This document shows, in pieces, positions 61,531-64,000 of a stretch of 64,000 nt of DNA. The DNA is from Mycolicibacterium tusciae. GTDB lineage: Bacteria; Actinomycetota; Actinomycetes; Mycobacteriales; Mycobacteriaceae. Both the position numbers and the translations under genes were made by a program. The stretch is taken from positions 62,001 through 126,000 of the forward strand of contig NZ_MVIM01000006.1 in assembly GCF_002086795.1 (NCBI RefSeq). Reading direction: 5' to 3'. Position 1 is the first letter of the stretch, and each line of letters opens with the position of its first letter. The notes under the pieces were generated by a model. That model saw only the letters and a list, made by a program, of their open reading frames with translations, was not told the origin of the DNA and made no database searches.

Positions 61531-61938
61531 ATGCCACATCCGGTGATGTTCCGCGACGACGACCCGGCGCTGGCGAAGGTGCGCACGATCGCGCTGGAAT
61601 TCCCCGAGGCGTACGAAAAGGTGTCGCATGGCCGGCCGTCGTTCTTCGTCACCAAGATGTTCTTGATGTACGGCGGCAGCGTCAAACCGGCGACCAAGGG
61701 TGCCGGCTATGTCCAGTACCCGCAGTCGATCATGGTCAAGGTCGACGAGAGCGACCGTCGCGCGCTCGAGGCCGATCATCGGTTCTTCTTCCCCGCTTAC
61801 CTGGGCCCGGCAGGCTGGCTGGGCCTGAATCTCGCGGCGACGAAGAAACCCGATTGGCGCGAGGTCACCGAGCTGATCGACGCGTCGTATCGGTTGACCG
61901 CACCCAAGAAGCTCGTCGCTCGACTCGACGAAGCTTGA
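61531..61938 (+). CDS. MmcQ/YjbR-family protein
   Basis: A 135-residue protein of the MmcQ/YjbR fold (phosphoribosylglycinamide synthetase-like DNA-binding-like fold). VRTIALEFPEAYEKVSHGRPSFFVTKMFLM and GPAGWLGLNLA are family features. Function is unknown. ATG 61531 has TACCCT 6 nt upstream. It is followed 34 nt later by the acyl-CoA ligase. Confidence 0.88.
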   Translation: MPHPVMFRDDDPALAKVRTIALEFPEAYEKVSHGRPSFFVTKMFLMYGGSVKPATKGAGYVQYPQSIMVKVDESDRRALEADHRFFFPAYLGPAGWLGLNLAATKKPDWREVTELIDASYRLTAPKKLVARLDEA

Positions 61939-61972
61939 CCCGCGACCGGCCGGTCATGGTTCGATCAGGGTC

Positions 61973-63580
61973 ATGAGCTTCGCGAGCCCATTCCCCGAAG
62001 TCGATATCCCATCCTCCAGCGTCTACGACTTCCTGTTCGACCGCATCGCCGAGGAAGACCTCGACCAGATCGCCCTCATCGACGCGAAGTCGGGCCGGGA
62101 AACCACCTACCGCGAGATGATCGCGCGTGTCGACGCGTTCGCCGGGGCGCTGACCGGGCGCGGTATCGGCGTCGGGGATGTCGTCGGGCTGCTGTCTCCG
62201 AACAGTTCGGCGTTCGCAGTCGCGTTCCACGGCATCCTGCGCTCGGGTGCCACCGCCACGACCATCAACGCGCTGTTCACCGCCAAGGACATCGCCAAAC
62301 AGCTGACCGATTCGGACGCCAAGATGCTGGTGACGGTCACACCGCTGCTGGCCCAAGCGAAGGAAGCGGCCGCGGCGGTCGGGCTGGCCGACAGCGATCT
62401 CGTCGTGCTGGACGGTGAGGGCCATGAGATCGCCGGCCATCCCAACGCCGCTGATCTGATGAAGCCGGGTCTGCCGGCACCTGACGTCAGCTTCGCCCCG
62501 TCCTCGCATCTTGCGGTGCTGCCGTACAGCTCGGGCACGACCGGAAACCCCAAGGGCGTGATGCTGACTCACCGCAACCTGGTGGCCAACGTCGCGCAGA
62601 TCCGACCGCTGCACGGCATGGTCGCCGACGATGTCGTGATCGCCGTGCTGCCCTTCTTCCACATCTACGGGATGACGGTGTTGCTGAACGCCGCCCTGCA
62701 CGCCCGCGCACGCCTGGTCATCATGCCGAGCTTCGATCTGACCGAATTCCTGGCGAACATCGCGAACCACAAGTGCTCGATCGCGTTCATCGCGCCGCCG
62801 GTCGCCGTCGCGCTGGCCAAGCATCCGCTGATCGACGACTACGACCTCGGCTCGCTGAAAGTCGTCATGTCGGGCGCCGCCCCACTGGACGCCGATCTCG
62901 GTCAGGCGGTCGCCGACCGGTTGGGATGCCGCGTCGTTCAGGGCTACGGGATGAGCGAGCTGAGCCCCGTCAGCCACATCACCCCGTTCGACGCGGGCGC
63001 GCATGACGTGAAGGGCGCCGCGCCGCTGAGCTCGGTCGGCTGGACCGTGTCCAACGCCGCGTCCAAAATCATCGACCCCGAGACCGGCGACGAAATCGAG
63101 GTCCCCGCAGAGGGTCTCAGCGAGACGGGTGAGCTCTGGTTCAAGGGGCCGAACGTGATGGCGGGCTACCTGAACAACGACTCGGCCACCAACGAGACGA
63201 TCGATGAGAACGGCTGGCTGCACACCGGCGACCTCGCCCAGGTCGACGCCAACGGCTGCGTGTACATCGTCGACCGGCTCAAGGAACTGATCAAGTACAA
63301 GGGCTACCAGGTGCCTCCCGCCGAACTCGAGGCAGTGCTGCTCAGCCATCCCGGGATCGCCGACGCGGCGGTCATCGGAGTTGTCGACGCCGAAGGCGAA
63401 GAGGTGCCAAAGGCTTTCGTGGTCAAACAGGCCGAGCAGGAGTTGAGCGCGGACGAGGTGATGGAGTTCGTCGCCGGTGAGGTGGCGCCGTACAAGAAGG
63501 TCCGTCAGGTGGAGTTCATCGAGACGATACCGAAATCCGCGTCAGGCAAGATCCTGCGTAAGGATCTACGAACGACGTAG
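61973..63580 (+). CDS. Acyl-CoA ligase/4-coumarate-CoA ligase-like enzyme
   Basis: A 535-residue adenylating enzyme activating a carboxylic acid with ATP and CoA. P-loop YSSGTTGNPKGVMLTHRN, then the motif GYGMSELSP, then the hinge LKELIKYKGYQVPPAELE and the catalytic Lys in PKSASGKILRK near the C-terminus. Substrate could be an aromatic acid or a fatty acid. It overlaps the partial gene on the other strand by 15 bp at the end. Confidence 0.93.
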   Translation: MSFASPFPEVDIPSSSVYDFLFDRIAEEDLDQIALIDAKSGRETTYREMIARVDAFAGALTGRGIGVGDVVGLLSPNSSAFAVAFHGILRSGATATTINALFTAKDIAKQLTDSDAKMLVTVTPLLAQAKEAAAAVGLADSDLVVLDGEGHEIAGHPNAADLMKPGLPAPDVSFAPSSHLAVLPYSSGTTGNPKGVMLTHRNLVANVAQIRPLHGMVADDVVIAVLPFFHIYGMTVLLNAALHARARLVIMPSFDLTEFLANIANHKCSIAFIAPPVAVALAKHPLIDDYDLGSLKVVMSGAAPLDADLGQAVADRLGCRVVQGYGMSELSPVSHITPFDAGAHDVKGAAPLSSVGWTVSNAASKIIDPETGDEIEVPAEGLSETGELWFKGPNVMAGYLNNDSATNETIDENGWLHTGDLAQVDANGCVYIVDRLKELIKYKGYQVPPAELEAVLLSHPGIADAAVIGVVDAEGEEVPKAFVVKQAEQELSADEVMEFVAGEVAPYKKVRQVEFIETIPKSASGKILRKDLRTT

Positions 63581-64000
63581 TCTCTCCGCCGCGTGCGCGG
63601 CGCGTGCCTGCCGGTAGCCGAGGACGGCACCTGCGGCCGGGATCAGCAGGAGGCCGGCGACCCCCCACAGCGGGTCCGACCAGTCGACCGGTCGTGGTTC
63701 ACCCATTTGTTGTGTCAGCACCGGCGCGGCCGGAATCCGGCCCACCCATGGCGGCGCGGGGGCGGGCGCGGGGGCCGGCGGCGGAGGTGGCGGCGGCGCC
63801 GCAGGTGCCGGTTCGGCCACCGGGGCCCGCCATTGCGGTTCGGAATCAGGCTGCCGAGTGCCGGGTGTGCGGCCATTGCCGAACGTCACGCGGGGAGGAT
63901 CGAACCGCGCGTTTGGCACGCCGGCGCGATCCATACCGGACCCACCGGGTGTGCGGCCCGCGCCGACACCGCCGAACACGCCCGCGCCGCCTTGGGCTGA
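63566..64000 (-). CDS. C-terminal part of a Pro/Ala-rich membrane-anchored protein (cut by window edge)
   Basis: At least 144 residues visible, open to position 64000. Gly/Pro-rich start (GGVGAGRTPGGSG), then a Pro/Ala tract (PAAPPPPPPPAPAPAP), then one membrane segment (WGVAGLLLIPAAGAVLGY) and a basic C-terminus (RAAHAAERLRRS). This arrangement resembles the tail of a large mycobacterial surface protein, but the family is unknown without the upstream part. It overlaps the acyl-CoA ligase end by 15 bp, tail to tail. Confidence 0.65.
   Translation of the reverse strand, partial: SAQGGAGVFGGVGAGRTPGGSGMDRAGVPNARFDPPRVTFGNGRTPGTRQPDSEPQWRAPVAEPAPAAPPPPPPPAPAPAPAPPWVGRIPAAPVLTQQMGEPRPVDWSDPLWGVAGLLLIPAAGAVLGYRQARAAHAAERLRRS

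Overview
The window is a GC-rich stretch of a mycobacterial chromosome. I infer a non-tuberculous, probably environmental Mycobacterium/Mycolicibacterium. The gene order follows the M. tuberculosis segment from smc (Rv2922c) to ligA (Rv3014c) as I know it, and it carries mycobacterial hallmarks: SepIVA, a HupB with a long Lys/Ala tail, LppZ, a CFP6-like protein, FbiD for F420, and a VKOR/DsbA pair. The large block that separates sepIVA from coaD in M. tuberculosis, including the PDIM/phenolic glycolipid locus, is absent. A single hemerythrin-like gene lies there instead. I saw no prophage, insertion sequence or CRISPR array.

Layout. 1-5.1 kb (minus strand): smc (its 3' part lies outside the window), acylphosphatase, OsmC-like, mutM, rnc, DUF177 and sepIVA. 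5.3-11.8 kb: hemerythrin, coaD, rsmD, pyruvate carboxylase, VKOR and a DsbA-like thioredoxin. 11.9-20 kb: a LipN-like esterase head to head with an aldo/keto reductase broken by one amber codon, an intact aldo/keto reductase, a DHFR-like protein, an HNH nuclease, recG and a FakA-like kinase. 20-31 kb: rpmB, ung, thiL, an AsnC-like protein, DUF3515, ddl, a Cys/Met PLP enzyme, gpsA, fbiD, ppk, mutT1 and hupB. 31-36.8 kb: leuCD with a divergent IclR regulator, a 62-bp tandem repeat, tRNA-Glu, tRNA-Gln, gltX and a fumarylacetoacetase-family gene. 36.9-48.7 kb: an MFS transporter, leuB, serA, an accessory patch (FAD oxidoreductase, DUF2945, a CarH-like MerR regulator, two small genes), then ilvC, ilvN and ilvB behind an attenuator. 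48.7-64 kb: cfp6, doxX, lppZ, a TetR-controlled SDR plus small exporter unit, gatB, pfkA, gatA, gatC, MerR/SRPBCC, an ACT protein, ligA, an MmcQ-like protein, an acyl-CoA ligase and a partial gene at the edge.

How the genes work together. Branched-chain amino acid synthesis (ilvBNC, leuCD, leuB) dominates the middle. It is controlled by a leader peptide with Leu-Leu-Val-Val-Ile codons and an intrinsic terminator ahead of ilvB, and probably by the IclR protein at leuC. Glutamate/glutamine decoding is also clustered: tRNA-Glu, tRNA-Gln, gltX, and gatCAB about 20 kb away. Many genes have a TANNNT -10 element 6-8 nt before the start codon, which implies leaderless transcripts; I list seventeen.

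The most interesting items are the ilvB attenuator with a near-leaderless leader peptide, the amber-interrupted aldo/keto reductase, the CarH-like regulator with Trp changed to Gln, the two identical TetR operators, a MerR-type promoter with a 20-bp spacer, a CTG start for rsmD, and the 62-bp tandem repeat abutting tRNA-Glu. I found no convincing wholly new multi-gene system.
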